In this document: positions 25,894 through 35,549 of the stretch, piece after piece
Position numbering within the stretch: position 1 is the first letter of the stretch
Layout of the letters: every line of letters begins with the position of its first letter
Assembly: GCA_002368665.1 (NCBI GenBank)
Contig: DFEK01000009.1
Span: forward strand, 41,194-105,193
Reading direction: 5' to 3'
DNA: 64,000 nt
Origin: Lachnospiraceae bacterium UBA3804
Lineage (GTDB): Bacteria > Bacillota > Clostridia > Lachnospirales > Lachnospiraceae
The notes under the pieces: model-generated
Seen by the model: the letters and a program-made list of their open reading frames with translations, nothing else
Database searches by the model: none
What the model was told of the DNA's origin: nothing
Translations under genes and position numbers: made by a program

Positions 25894-27020
25894 GACAGTT
25901 TCTCCTCTCCGGAAAGAAGTCTCACGCCGAGCGCGATCATCGATGCGGCTTCACTTTCCGTAACCTCTCCCGCATCAACGGCGCCCTTCACCATGCGGAC
26001 ATATTCTCCTTTCAGGGACATATCCGCCGCAAACCGGTTATAGTCGATCTTCGTCCTTGTTTCATCTTTAACGCGAACCAGATAATACTCATCATTTAAA
26101 AGATGCGCGATATAGCCCGTATCGAAGTGCACGTCCATTTCCGTCTCTCCGTCCAGGCGCACCTTAACAAGATCTTTGTTTAAAACTCCCTCATTCACAA
26201 AAGCGCTGCGGATTGCTTTCACGGCATCGTCAGACGTAAGGGCATCGGAAACATCCACGCGGATGTCATAGATGATGCGCTGTGCAAACGGTACAAAGGA
26301 AACGTCGATCCTGCCGTCTTCGATCTTAAGAAGATTGAATCCTCTCGGTCCGATCTCGTCGAATCCCCGTCCTTCCGGGCAACCGCTGTAGGAATACTGT
26401 CCTCTGGCATCCAATTGTGCGATTTTAGGCTGGTGAATATGACCGAGGGCAAGATAATCAATCCCCCTGTTCCGATACGCCCGTATGGGAATGATTTCGG
26501 CATCTGTTTTGCCCTTTGTCTCCACTTCCTGCCCATGCAGCATTACAATATTGCATTTGGCCTGATCAAGCGCAAGCGACGCCTCAAGCATGGTATTATT
26601 GTCCCTGTTTACTTCCGCACCGGTAATGATGACTTCGGTTCCGTCTTTGGAAACAAACGGATACGACGTCCAGTTTTCTTCGAACAGTTTGAGATTTCCC
26701 GGCAGATCCGCATGAATGCGGTCACGGAAATTCTGCAGAAAAGCACCCGCGTCATGATTCCCGCGAAGATAGAAAAATGTGATTCCGGGGTTGTTCAAAA
26801 CCGCACTGATCACAGCATCTCTGGCAGTTGCGGAGATGGTCCGTACATCAAATAAATCCCCGGCAATCAGAATTGCTTCCACATCGTTGGAAACAGCGTA
26901 GTGAACAATATTCTGAAACGTGGAAAGAAGCTCGTTCTTTCTTTCCGCGGCTTTGGCTTCGTCAAAATGACGGCTTAATTTGGAATCCAAATGGCAGTCC
27001 GCCGTATGAATCAACTTCAT
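25890..27020 (-). CDS. yhaO: YhaO/SbcD-like DNA repair phosphoesterase
   Basis: 376 residues. Calcineurin-type phosphoesterase motifs occur in order: HTADCHLDS (motif I), LIAGDLFD (II), YLRGNHDAG (III), later IVMLHGQE and LALGHIHQP. These bind two metal ions and hydrolyse DNA in Mre11/SbcD/YhaO nucleases. The C-terminal 150 residues form the capping region. It is the first gene of the pair and overlaps the ATPase start by 4 bp (ATGA), as in yhaO-yhaN operons. No promoter was singled out in the AT-rich gap upstream. Confidence 0.88.
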   Translation of the reverse strand: MKLIHTADCHLDSKLSRHFDEAKAAERKNELLSTFQNIVHYAVSNDVEAILIAGDLFDVRTISATARDAVISAVLNNPGITFFYLRGNHDAGAFLQNFRDRIHADLPGNLKLFEENWTSYPFVSKDGTEVIITGAEVNRDNNTMLEASLALDQAKCNIVMLHGQEVETKGKTDAEIIPIRAYRNRGIDYLALGHIHQPKIAQLDARGQYSYSGCPEGRGFDEIGPRGFNLLKIEDGRIDVSFVPFAQRIIYDIRVDVSDALTSDDAVKAIRSAFVNEGVLNKDLVKVRLDGETEMDVHFDTGYIAHLLNDEYYLVRVKDETRTKIDYNRFAADMSLKGEYVRMVKGAVDAGEVTESEAASMIALGVRLLSGEEKLS

Positions 27021-27133
27021 CCGAAAGTCCTTTCTTTACATCCACTTATTCTGCCTTAAACTACGGATACTTTATTTTACTTTTTATTCCCATTACGGTC
27101 AAGATTTCTACCCTTCCAAAGCATTCAATTCCG

Positions 27134-27162
27134 TTGCAAAACCGGAGCAAAATAAATATAAT
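27134..27162 (+). promoter_or_regulatory. Promoter for the first GGDEF gene
   Basis: TTGCAA (27134-27139), 17-bp spacer, TATAAT (27157-27162). It rules out the TTG at 27167 as a start, since that would be at the transcription start itself. Confidence 0.65.
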
Positions 27163-27199
27163 ATAATTGTTTTTCGGAATTGTAATTGGAGAATACTGT

Positions 27200-28417
27200 A
27201 TGTACTATTCCAGTTTTGGATTACTGGCTATGGTAATCCATTTTATAATCAATCTAGATGCTCTGAAGAAAGAGGGTTCAACGATCAACACGCCTACGCG
27301 TAAACGTTACCGCCTCTTTCTGTATGCTCTTGCGCTTTACTATGTTTCCGATATAGCCTGGGGACTTCTATATGAGAAGCAGTGGATTACGGCAACCTAT
27401 ATCGACACCATCGTATATTTCGTTGCCATGGCTTTATCCCTCCTTCTTTGGACGCGTTTTGTTGTTTCTTTTATCGCCAATAAGGGCCGGTTCGGAAAAT
27501 TCCTTTTAATCGGCGGATGGTTGATTTTCGGCTTCCAGATTACCACTCTGATTCTGAATCCGTTCTTTCCCCTCGTATTCGTTTTCAATGAAGCTGGTGA
27601 ATACCATGCGGAGAAGTTAAGATATGCATCTTTAGTTTTGCAAATTCTGCTTTTTGTTATTACTTCGATCTACACTCTCATTATTTCCTTTAAAACCAAG
27701 GGAAAAGAACATGCCCACAACAGAATAATCGGACTTTCCGGTATTATCATGTCTGTCTTTATTATGCTCCAGGCTCTCTATCCGCTCTTACCTTTGTATG
27801 CGGTCGGCTGTCTTCTGGCAACCTGTATTATTCACACATTCGTTACCAGAGACTTAATCATCGAACACTATCAGCAGATGAAACTGAACGAGCAGCTGGC
27901 TTACCGCGACGGTCTTACCGGCGTAAAGAATAAACTGGCCTACCTCGATGCTCTCAAAAATCTCGAATTACGGTTTGAATCCGGAAATTGCACCGAATTC
28001 GGAGTGGTCGTATTTGATTTAAACGGTTTGAAGGCCATTAATGACAGGCTCGGCCATGTGGCAGGCGACGAATATATCAAAACAGCCAGCAGTCTGATCT
28101 GCCATATCTATAAACACAGCCCTGTCTTTCGAATCGGTGGAGATGAATTCGTAGTTCTGCTGGAACGTGACGATTATGAAAACAGAGATTCCCTGCTCGG
28201 CATCTTTAATCAAACCATTGATGAAAACCAGAAGACCGGCAAAGTAGTTATCTCCTGCGGAATGGCCGTATACAACCCGGGAGAAGACAGAGACTATAAC
28301 GATGTGTTCAGCAGAGCGGATCAGCTGATGTATGACAGGAAGAACCAATTAAAGAGCAGGGATTGCCAAACCGACTGGCTTCCGACACAGTTGGTTGAAA
28401 AAGAACTCAATTCTTAA
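27200..28417 (+). CDS. Membrane-bound GGDEF diguanylate cyclase
   Basis: 405 residues. Seven or so hydrophobic segments fill residues 1-225, with no recognised sensor family. The GGDEF domain runs from about 240 to 400: YRDGLTGVKNK, VFDLNGLKAINDRLGH and RIGGDEFVVLL (GGDEF near residue 313). All catalytic residues are present; no RxxD inhibitory site is seen five residues upstream. It should make cyclic di-GMP from GTP. ATG at 27200 has TTGGAG upstream. It is convergent with the EAL protein gene, sharing a terminator. Confidence 0.93.
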   Translation: MYYSSFGLLAMVIHFIINLDALKKEGSTINTPTRKRYRLFLYALALYYVSDIAWGLLYEKQWITATYIDTIVYFVAMALSLLLWTRFVVSFIANKGRFGKFLLIGGWLIFGFQITTLILNPFFPLVFVFNEAGEYHAEKLRYASLVLQILLFVITSIYTLIISFKTKGKEHAHNRIIGLSGIIMSVFIMLQALYPLLPLYAVGCLLATCIIHTFVTRDLIIEHYQQMKLNEQLAYRDGLTGVKNKLAYLDALKNLELRFESGNCTEFGVVVFDLNGLKAINDRLGHVAGDEYIKTASSLICHIYKHSPVFRIGGDEFVVLLERDDYENRDSLLGIFNQTIDENQKTGKVVISCGMAVYNPGEDRDYNDVFSRADQLMYDRKNQLKSRDCQTDWLPTQLVEKELNS

Positions 28418-28420
28418 AGC

Positions 28421-28450
28421 AAAAACCTCACACAAATGTGTGAGGTTTTC
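28421..28450. terminator. Bidirectional terminator between GGDEF and EAL genes
   Basis: AAAACCTCACAC-AAAT-GTGTGAGGTTTT, a 12-bp stem with flanking A and T runs. Confidence 0.88.
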
Positions 28451-28480
28451 TATTTCAATTCATTTGGTTTGACACGGATA

Positions 28481-31400
28481 TCAGATGAACGGATCCGCAC
28501 CGGTAAGCTTGATTGCACCGTCCTTGACGGAAATACGATCCCTGCTTGTCAGTGTGATCCTGTTAAAATCATTTGTTACTTTGCCTTTAATCTCGGTATT
28601 CTCAAACCGGATATCCGTATCCATCGAATATCCGCCGAAGCCGAGCGATTCTTTACCGTTACAGGAAACCGTCAGACCCGCATTTTCCACACCGATTTTC
28701 GAATAGCCGTCCATGGAGCCGATGCATACGGATTTGGCCGATCGAACCTCAACCGTCATATTGAAGTTGTCGCCACCGAATAATGCGGTATCGCCATACA
28801 GTGTACCGATACCGATAATCTCGCCGCCACCCGCATAACAAAGCACGGAACTTCTGGTCACATATATATCGCTGTTTCCATTCAGCGATCCGATGCCGAC
28901 ACCGTGAGTCGTGGAAATATTCAGTTCTAAGAAACAGTTCTCAACGGAAAGCTTCTCGTTTCCGTCCATGGATCCCAAACCGACACAAATATCACCGTTT
29001 CCTTCCAGCATATATTTGCCCTTTCGGATACAGGTTTCCCCGCCTTTGCCGGAGCCGATGCAGACTCCTTCTTTTCCTTTGGAATAAATATGGATTTCTC
29101 CGTCCTGAAGGAAAGTTATCGTTCCGTGTCCGCGATCCAGATAGTTTCCGATACCGAATCCTTTCGGAGCATTCATTTCAATATACAGATTTCCGTCTCC
29201 TTCCATGGTAAGGGATGCTCCCTCGGGAACCTGAATTCCTCCGTCATGGAAATGATTCTCCCCCTGCAGAACGATGGTCACCTTGGCATCCTGGCCGACT
29301 TCGATACAGGGTCTGTTCTTAACATTGGAGAAATAGACATTTTCCAGCGTGATCCGGCCTTCGTAATCCGCCTCTACGCGCAAATGAATTTCCGACTTCA
29401 ATCCCGGTGTTCCGATGATCGAAACATCCTTGTAAACCATGTTTCCGGCACCTACCAGAATATCGGTATAACCGCTGCGGACCAGACTGTTGATGGACAC
29501 ACGGTTGGTGCGACCTGCCGTATAAATATGCTTCTTCTGTCCATCCATCTGTTCCTGCTTAAACTGGACAATCTCGCGACGGATTTTCTCATCGATCTCC
29601 GGTAAAATCACTTCGTTCGGTCTGCAGGTATAGAAGCCCTGAATCAAATCCACGCCAAGCATGATTGCCATCTGCAGTTCTTCTTTCGTCTCCACTCCTT
29701 CCGCCAGTGCCATAATCGAATTGTCATGGCAGTACTCGATAATCTCGCGTACGAAATGCTGCTTTTGCGGTTTCACCTGAATTTCGCTTATAAGCGAACG
29801 GTCTATCTTAACATAATTCGGTGAGTAACGCAGCAGGTTGTTTACATTGGAAAAACCGGTACCGTAATCATCCAGCGCCATTTCGATGTCAAGCACCTGG
29901 AAGAACTCTTTGACAGATTTAATTTCGTCATCCGTCATCTCCGCTTCTTCCGTCAGTTCCACAACCACATTCGAATGATTCTCCGCAAGAAGCGCCGTAA
30001 CCTTCTGTACATCCTCTTCACTGATATGAACGCCGGGAATACTGTTGATAAAGACTTTCCTGTCACCGATAATATCCCTGTTCTTCTCAACGAGAGAAAG
30101 GATATTCAGAAATGTCGCCTTCTCCACATCCTCCAAGCGTCCCATCATGCCGGCATATTTAATGATATCCAACGGTGAGATATTTTTCTCCGTTTTGGAG
30201 CGCATCAGAGCCTCATAAGAGTAAATACTTCCGTCCGAAGTCCTGACGATCGGCTGGAAATGATACCGGAACAAATTCTCGTTGAGAATGGTTTCCACAA
30301 GATGGAACTCTCTCTCTTCTTCCTCGCTCATGTTTTTCGCCGACTTCGAGAAGTCGAATTTATTAACGGGACGGATCTGTTGTTCCAACAGGCCGATACT
30401 GATATTTCTTCTGACACATTCGAGTCCCAGAGCTACATCCTTCATCCACCTGCTGTAGATTTCATCATAGCTGCAGTGGTTCTCGCCATAATCAATAACC
30501 GTATATCCATAGCATGTATTTTCATAGTAAAACGGTGTAAAGATATATGCTTTCGGTTCCGTATTTTCCTTAAACAGTTCCGGAAGCATTTCCTTTGTAT
30601 CAAAGGTCTCATCCAGTCCGACAGTATTGTCGACCGAGTCTTTGTAATATGCGATCGCATGGATCATTTTCTTCGGATAACCGGAGTTGGACACACGAAC
30701 AGAAGCGTTATTCTCCATATTCTTCCACGGTTCACACAGGTTAAGATGAAACTCTTTGCATCCTCTCAACTGGAAAATATAGGAATATACCGTATTCAGA
30801 TAACCGGAGAGCGTTGTCTCGTTTGTCAGGTTCTTGGACAGGGTATTGTACACTGACAAATATCCTTCTTCCGAAATCTCCGAACCCCAGTCGGACCTTA
30901 AATACTCGCGGTAGAAGTCATCCACATTCCAGTGAGCTTTGCATCCGCAGCTCTCTCCGATATACAAATCCGCTTTGTTTTCATAAGGCGGGACCTCTTC
31001 ACCCTCAAATTTGGCGCGGAAATAATCGGACGCATACTGTCCGTTCTTATAAGCCGGAAGAATACTGGATGTGATTGGTTTCGGGCTTCTTCTTCCTTCA
31101 TCCCTGCTGTCGAAACCGACAACCGCGATATCTTCCGGAACATGAATTCCTCTGTTTTCGAAGGCCTTGCATAATCCGATGGCCATACAGTCATTGGCAC
31201 AGGCTACGGCTTCGGGAAGTCCCTCTCTGGAATTCATCAGCGCCTCGGCGCATACTTCACCTGAGGTATACCAGAAGTCACCGTATACAATCCAGTCCTT
31301 GGGAACTTTCAGATCATGTTCCTTCATGGCATCCATGAAGCCGGCAAGTCTTTGTTTGGAATGGTCATGCCATTTTTTACCGGTCAGAAATGCAATCTTC

Positions 31401-31795
31401 TTATAGCCGTGATCTTCGATCAGATGCGATACCACGACGTGTGTGGCATGATGTCCGTCCGTAATAACACTTTCGAACAGATCGCTCTTGATATCGATCG
31501 CAAGCACTTCTCCCTTGAAGTTTTCTTTCAGGGTATTTTCAATTTCATCATTGGTTCCGGGCGTCTGAATCACGTCCTTCATGATAGCGACTCCGTCGAA
31601 AAGATCCCAGTTCGGCAAATGGAAAATATTCGCCTCACCCACTTCCCTTTCAACAGAATCCTGGTATTTCAGAAACATGGAAAAGACACAGACATCCTGA
31701 TCGTTTACATGTGCCTGCTCTAAGAATCCTTTGATGAAGCGGCTTTGAAATTCCTCGTCCGCCTGTCCTGTCAAAATAGCGATTCGTTTACGCAT
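28481..31795 (-). CDS. LacI-type sensor / EAL phosphodiesterase / beta-helix protein
   Basis: 1104 residues, predicted cytoplasmic (no signal peptide, no membrane segment). Residues 1-285 form a LacI-type periplasmic-binding fold without the helix-turn-helix (VVSHLIEDHGYKKIAFLTG; DIAVVGFDSRDEG). Residues 300-480 look like a GAF-type linker. The EAL domain (about 495-735) keeps all catalytic residues: EAL (Glu528), Asn584, Glu613, DDYGTG (Asp642-643), Lys663 and Glu699, so cyclic di-GMP hydrolysis is likely. Residues 765-1104 are a run of short Gly-rich beta repeats (e.g. GIGSLNGNSDIYV), a likely right-handed beta-helix, which is unusual in an intracellular signalling enzyme. The ATG is preceded by GAGGGG. 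Confidence 0.88.
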   Translation of the reverse strand: MRKRIAILTGQADEEFQSRFIKGFLEQAHVNDQDVCVFSMFLKYQDSVEREVGEANIFHLPNWDLFDGVAIMKDVIQTPGTNDEIENTLKENFKGEVLAIDIKSDLFESVITDGHHATHVVVSHLIEDHGYKKIAFLTGKKWHDHSKQRLAGFMDAMKEHDLKVPKDWIVYGDFWYTSGEVCAEALMNSREGLPEAVACANDCMAIGLCKAFENRGIHVPEDIAVVGFDSRDEGRRSPKPITSSILPAYKNGQYASDYFRAKFEGEEVPPYENKADLYIGESCGCKAHWNVDDFYREYLRSDWGSEISEEGYLSVYNTLSKNLTNETTLSGYLNTVYSYIFQLRGCKEFHLNLCEPWKNMENNASVRVSNSGYPKKMIHAIAYYKDSVDNTVGLDETFDTKEMLPELFKENTEPKAYIFTPFYYENTCYGYTVIDYGENHCSYDEIYSRWMKDVALGLECVRRNISIGLLEQQIRPVNKFDFSKSAKNMSEEEEREFHLVETILNENLFRYHFQPIVRTSDGSIYSYEALMRSKTEKNISPLDIIKYAGMMGRLEDVEKATFLNILSLVEKNRDIIGDRKVFINSIPGVHISEEDVQKVTALLAENHSNVVVELTEEAEMTDDEIKSVKEFFQVLDIEMALDDYGTGFSNVNNLLRYSPNYVKIDRSLISEIQVKPQKQHFVREIIEYCHDNSIMALAEGVETKEELQMAIMLGVDLIQGFYTCRPNEVILPEIDEKIRREIVQFKQEQMDGQKKHIYTAGRTNRVSINSLVRSGYTDILVGAGNMVYKDVSIIGTPGLKSEIHLRVEADYEGRITLENVYFSNVKNRPCIEVGQDAKVTIVLQGENHFHDGGIQVPEGASLTMEGDGNLYIEMNAPKGFGIGNYLDRGHGTITFLQDGEIHIYSKGKEGVCIGSGKGGETCIRKGKYMLEGNGDICVGLGSMDGNEKLSVENCFLELNISTTHGVGIGSLNGNSDIYVTRSSVLCYAGGGEIIGIGTLYGDTALFGGDNFNMTVEVRSAKSVCIGSMDGYSKIGVENAGLTVSCNGKESLGFGGYSMDTDIRFENTEIKGKVTNDFNRITLTSRDRISVKDGAIKLTGADPFI

Positions 31796-31841
31796 AACCC
31801 CTCAATCCCTCCGGTCCCACCGACCGGGTCTTTTTGCATCT

Positions 31842-32918
31842 CTATGATACACTGCCTGAGTTTTTCTCAGAATAGTACTTTGCTTTATTTACATACATCA
31901 TCTCATCCGACTCTTTGAGCATTGCATCGATATCCGTGGCTCCGCCCGGTTTACAGCTGTAACCGATGGCACAGTGATATCTAGTCTCGGAAACATTCTT
32001 TTCGATACGTTCAATGAGTTCTTTAATTTCTTTTTCGCTTGACCTTACTCCGATGATGACAAATTCGTCTCCGCCGACGCGGTAAACGAAATACTTGGAT
32101 TTGGTAGCCTTTTTAAAGCAACCCGCAAGTGTTGTAAGAGCTTCGTCACCGGCTGCATGTCCCTCATTATCATTGATTGCTTTCAGTCCGTTCATATCAA
32201 TGGAGATCAGCGCTGTGATATCTTTTCGGTTTACTTTGATGGCGGCATAATATGCCTGACGGTTGAAAAGACCCGTAAGCGGATCTCTGTTGGTCATTCG
32301 CAAAATGGAAAACACATAATACAGGAAAAGTGCCACAACGATTGTCGGCACAAAGATTTCCGAGTAACGTTTGCCGATAATAAGAGGCCATCCGATACCG
32401 GATATAAATGCAAAGCAGAGAAACAGAATCGGAATGGTCTCCATCACCTGCCGGTTGCTTTGCCTAAACAGAATAAACACAAGAACAAAACTGTAGACGC
32501 CCACCGCTATGTACGGAAGATACCCAAGCGGTCCCCTGACCAGTTCATTGGATGCATCCAGCCGGAATACAATGCCTGTCGGAATGGAAATAAAATTGAC
32601 TACCGCAACAAGAAGCCCGGGAAGGAAAATCAGACCCCGTGCTTCTTTACCGAATGTATACAGAATCATGGCAATAATCAACGGTGTCATACTGTAACGG
32701 ATTGCCATTAATACAACCCGCACCTTCGGATAAAGGTTCTTATCTTCCAGATAAAATTCTTCAAAAACGGCAATGGAAAACACAAAAAGACCGATGATCA
32801 GGATATACATTTTCCTGATTATCGCTTGATCCAGAACAACCGTAGTCTTAAGCATAACCGCAAAAGCTAACAGAATCAGGATGGCTGTCCAGTTTTGCAA
32901 AAGATATTCCAATATCAT
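31842..32918 (-). CDS. Membrane-bound GGDEF diguanylate cyclase (second)
   Basis: 358 residues. About six hydrophobic segments in residues 1-195 precede the GGDEF domain: DPLTGLFNRQAYY, ISIDMNGLKAINDNEGH and RVGGDEFVIIG (near residue 281), with the catalytic residues intact and no RxxD site. It lies 46 bp upstream of the EAL protein on the same strand, so synthesis and hydrolysis of cyclic di-GMP may be co-transcribed. The N-terminal sensor region is not a recognised family. Confidence 0.93.
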   Translation of the reverse strand: MILEYLLQNWTAILILLAFAVMLKTTVVLDQAIIRKMYILIIGLFVFSIAVFEEFYLEDKNLYPKVRVVLMAIRYSMTPLIIAMILYTFGKEARGLIFLPGLLVAVVNFISIPTGIVFRLDASNELVRGPLGYLPYIAVGVYSFVLVFILFRQSNRQVMETIPILFLCFAFISGIGWPLIIGKRYSEIFVPTIVVALFLYYVFSILRMTNRDPLTGLFNRQAYYAAIKVNRKDITALISIDMNGLKAINDNEGHAAGDEALTTLAGCFKKATKSKYFVYRVGGDEFVIIGVRSSEKEIKELIERIEKNVSETRYHCAIGYSCKPGGATDIDAMLKESDEMMYVNKAKYYSEKNSGSVS

Positions 32919-32997
32919 ATAAGTAACCCCACTGTTTTTATATTATATCACAAACAGTGGGGTTTCTCCATCTTTGAATTTATTATTGAACATATTG

Positions 32998-34440
32998 TCA
33001 AAAACCAAGGAATTTCTTTAAATCCCGATTGGAAAGAAGATCCTTCTTATGCAGTCCAAAGGAATGTCCCGGAACGATCTCCAGATAGCGGTCCAGAAAT
33101 TCCCCATACGTTTTGGCCTCGAAGCAGTCAGGCGTGATAAAAAACGTCCTGTTGCCGCCCGTTACACGATCTCCTGCCTGTACCTCCACCTTATAGTCAC
33201 CGGATTGCATTTTGTCGAAACGATACCGTTCGAGGTTCCATCCGTGCACTTCAACATGTCCGTACGGAACATCATACGATGCAACTACCGGGTTGGTCAT
33301 AAGGGCATACTCCCGATAATCATACTCCACACTTTCTATAAACTTCTCGGCAGAGCCACAATCACAAATATAATAATTCCCGCTTCTTCCGTAGTCCCTT
33401 ACGAATTCCCACTCTCCGTCAATCCGACGTATATCATAGTCCACGCGCCCTTTGATTTTTCTACGGTCAAACCAGTGATAGTCTCTTTTGACATTTTTGT
33501 ATGCCTTATCCAGATAGGTCTTTATATCCATGCCATATTTGAACTTCTCTTCCGGATTGGAGTTTTGCACGGATTCTTTCGTATACTCACAAAGAAAATC
33601 GATAAATTCATCCGTGGTAGAACCGTCCTTCCATTCATCAATAAGTATCTCGTCTCTGTACCCTTTCGAAGTCTGTGCGAAAACATACTTTCCATGGTTC
33701 GGTACAATCTCCCACGGCTTACTTTTCTTCATTTGCGTTATACTTGCCCATGGATATTGTTTTGAAAGCTTCTTCCGCGCTTTTTCGTAATATACATCAA
33801 TATCGGTTCCGTATTTCAATAACTTCTGATCCGTTGAAGGATTCCGGTTCAGTGCCTCTTCCTTTTTACGCTCTTTTTCGCTTTCTTCTTCCGCTTCAAA
33901 AATATCATCGGAACTAAGCGGCATCCAGGCCCATACTTCTTCCATGGAATAAGAGGCTAATGCAGGTGCGTAAATAAACGCTCCGTCCTTTTTTCCGTAC
34001 CGCTCCCACCTGCCGGCGGCTAAATTACCGGTATCGAGGATCAGAAAACAATATTGCTCGCTTTTGGGGAAATCTCCGTCTTCAAACGACTTTAATCCGT
34101 CGAACCGAACCGAGTAAACATCATCCCCTGGGACACCGAAATTAATTAAACCCATATCTTCCTCTTCCAGACAATTGGAGGGATTATATCGGTCCAGCGA
34201 ATGCCACTTTGCAACCTCTTCAGAGGAAACCGAATCCCCTGTCCCGCGGACAAAATCTCCCGCTGTTGTTTTTTTATTCGCATAGTCATCGTAATTGGCC
34301 GGATTCCATTCACCGCCGGTGTATCGTCCGTCTTTTAATTCAAGAAGGCAGAATTCCCCGTACCGCGGCATATCCTTCGGTTCGATATTGTGAAACTCGT
34401 TAAAAGACAAAGTTATATTCTTATAGTCGCACTTGAACAT
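32998..34440 (-). CDS. Unrecognised protein with two internally duplicated modules
   Basis: About 480 residues, soluble, no signal peptide. The N-terminal half holds two related modules (YGEFCLLELKDGRYTGGEW and EQYCFLILDTGNLAAGRW). The middle holds two copies of a module of about 100 residues starting KYGTDIDVYYEKARKKLSKQY and KYGMDIKTYLDKAYKNVKRDY and ending with a Tyr-x-N-P motif (NSNPEE; MTNPVV). A final unit follows (GDRVTGGNRTFFITPDCF). I know no family for it. ATG at 34440 has GGGAG seven bases upstream and is preferred to 34464. The aromatic- and acidic-rich composition suggests an interaction or immunity-type protein, but this is only a guess. Confidence 0.7.
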   Translation of the reverse strand: MFKCDYKNITLSFNEFHNIEPKDMPRYGEFCLLELKDGRYTGGEWNPANYDDYANKKTTAGDFVRGTGDSVSSEEVAKWHSLDRYNPSNCLEEEDMGLINFGVPGDDVYSVRFDGLKSFEDGDFPKSEQYCFLILDTGNLAAGRWERYGKKDGAFIYAPALASYSMEEVWAWMPLSSDDIFEAEEESEKERKKEEALNRNPSTDQKLLKYGTDIDVYYEKARKKLSKQYPWASITQMKKSKPWEIVPNHGKYVFAQTSKGYRDEILIDEWKDGSTTDEFIDFLCEYTKESVQNSNPEEKFKYGMDIKTYLDKAYKNVKRDYHWFDRRKIKGRVDYDIRRIDGEWEFVRDYGRSGNYYICDCGSAEKFIESVEYDYREYALMTNPVVASYDVPYGHVEVHGWNLERYRFDKMQSGDYKVEVQAGDRVTGGNRTFFITPDCFEAKTYGEFLDRYLEIVPGHSFGLHKKDLLSNRDLKKFLGF

Positions 34441-34567
34441 ATCCGACTCCCTCAATCCTTTCATCCCACTTTCTAAGAATCAAACGTTCGGTTTTAAGTA
34501 TTCCCTTCACTTCCCTGCCCCCCTCATAATGCATCTTTACGGCTCACTGTCTGATGTCTATTATACA

Positions 34568-34596
34568 ACAAAAGAAGGTGGTTTTCACCACCTTCC
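34568..34596 (-). terminator. Terminator of the 34635-35549 lipoprotein gene
   Basis: On the minus strand GAAGGTGGT-GAAA-ACCACCTTC followed by TTTTGTTG. Confidence 0.8.
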
Positions 34597-34634
34597 TCGT
34601 CTTCGTAACTTATCAAAGTATCGGATCAAAAGTT

Positions 34635-35549
34635 TTATTTGCTCAGAAAATCCTCGACATTGTATCCGGTATCATCACCGGGATAGAAAACAAAGCCGTC
34701 CTGACCGATGAATTCCCTTGCAACCTGTACCACACCTTCTTTGGTCGGTACGATTCTGTAGAATTCAATCGTTCTATTCCATTTCGAGGTACCCAGTATA
34801 AATGTATGATGTGCTTTGAGACATTTGTATCCGTCCTTGGTTTCATAAACATAAGTTTCAGAGATGTAATCCGGATTCCCGTTCTCAAATTTCGCTATAT
34901 ATCCTTCTTCCAATTCCTCAAGGGGTGCAATATTTTCCCCTTCCCCGATAAGCGGAATACCGTATCTTACGGTGTTTTTAAAGTTTTTTCCTTCAAAGAA
35001 TGTTTTCGGAACAGCCGCCATCATGAAATCTCCGCCCATCACATCCGTACCGACTTCTCCTTCGGGAGCTTCAGATTTATCGTAGTGAAAACTGATTATG
35101 TCTCCCTCGCATACTATTCCGTCCGAATGATGATAATATCCGCCCTGAGAGTATTCGAGATATTCCAGTAAATAATTATAATCCGAGATCGGATAGTCCT
35201 CTTTCATCTTCTGAAATTCCTCTGCCGGGCCACGGTTAAAACCGGGGATTTCATCAACTTTTTCAGGTATCTGCATTCCGAGATAGATTTCTGCGTAACA
35301 CAGTTCTTCCTCATTTGTGACAAGATACATCGTATATTGGTCCGGCGCAAATTGGGAGCCTAAATATCCGCAACTCACATTGTATACAACAGCTCCTTCC
35401 ACGGACTGCTCCTTGTTTTCCACGGGTTCTGCCACAGGTGTCTCAGAATCCGTCGGTGTTCCGCAAAGAACTTCAGACGTTACATTTCTTGTACATCCTG
35501 CCAGAAGAAGGACCGCAACCAGTCCGATCAGAATTCCTCTTGTTTTCAT
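34635..35549 (-). CDS. Hypothetical lipoprotein
   Basis: 304 residues. The N-terminus MKTRGILIGLVAVLLLAGC is a lipoprotein signal with lipobox LLAGC. The mature part is predicted extracellular and mixed alpha/beta; it includes YLGSQFAPDQYTMYLVTNEE and a C-terminal EFIGQDGFVFYPGDDTGYN. No known domain is recognised. It appears monocistronic, with its own terminator. It lies upstream on the same strand as the duplicated-module protein but is separated by the terminator. Confidence 0.8.
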   Translation of the reverse strand: MKTRGILIGLVAVLLLAGCTRNVTSEVLCGTPTDSETPVAEPVENKEQSVEGAVVYNVSCGYLGSQFAPDQYTMYLVTNEEELCYAEIYLGMQIPEKVDEIPGFNRGPAEEFQKMKEDYPISDYNYLLEYLEYSQGGYYHHSDGIVCEGDIISFHYDKSEAPEGEVGTDVMGGDFMMAAVPKTFFEGKNFKNTVRYGIPLIGEGENIAPLEELEEGYIAKFENGNPDYISETYVYETKDGYKCLKAHHTFILGTSKWNRTIEFYRIVPTKEGVVQVAREFIGQDGFVFYPGDDTGYNVEDFLSK

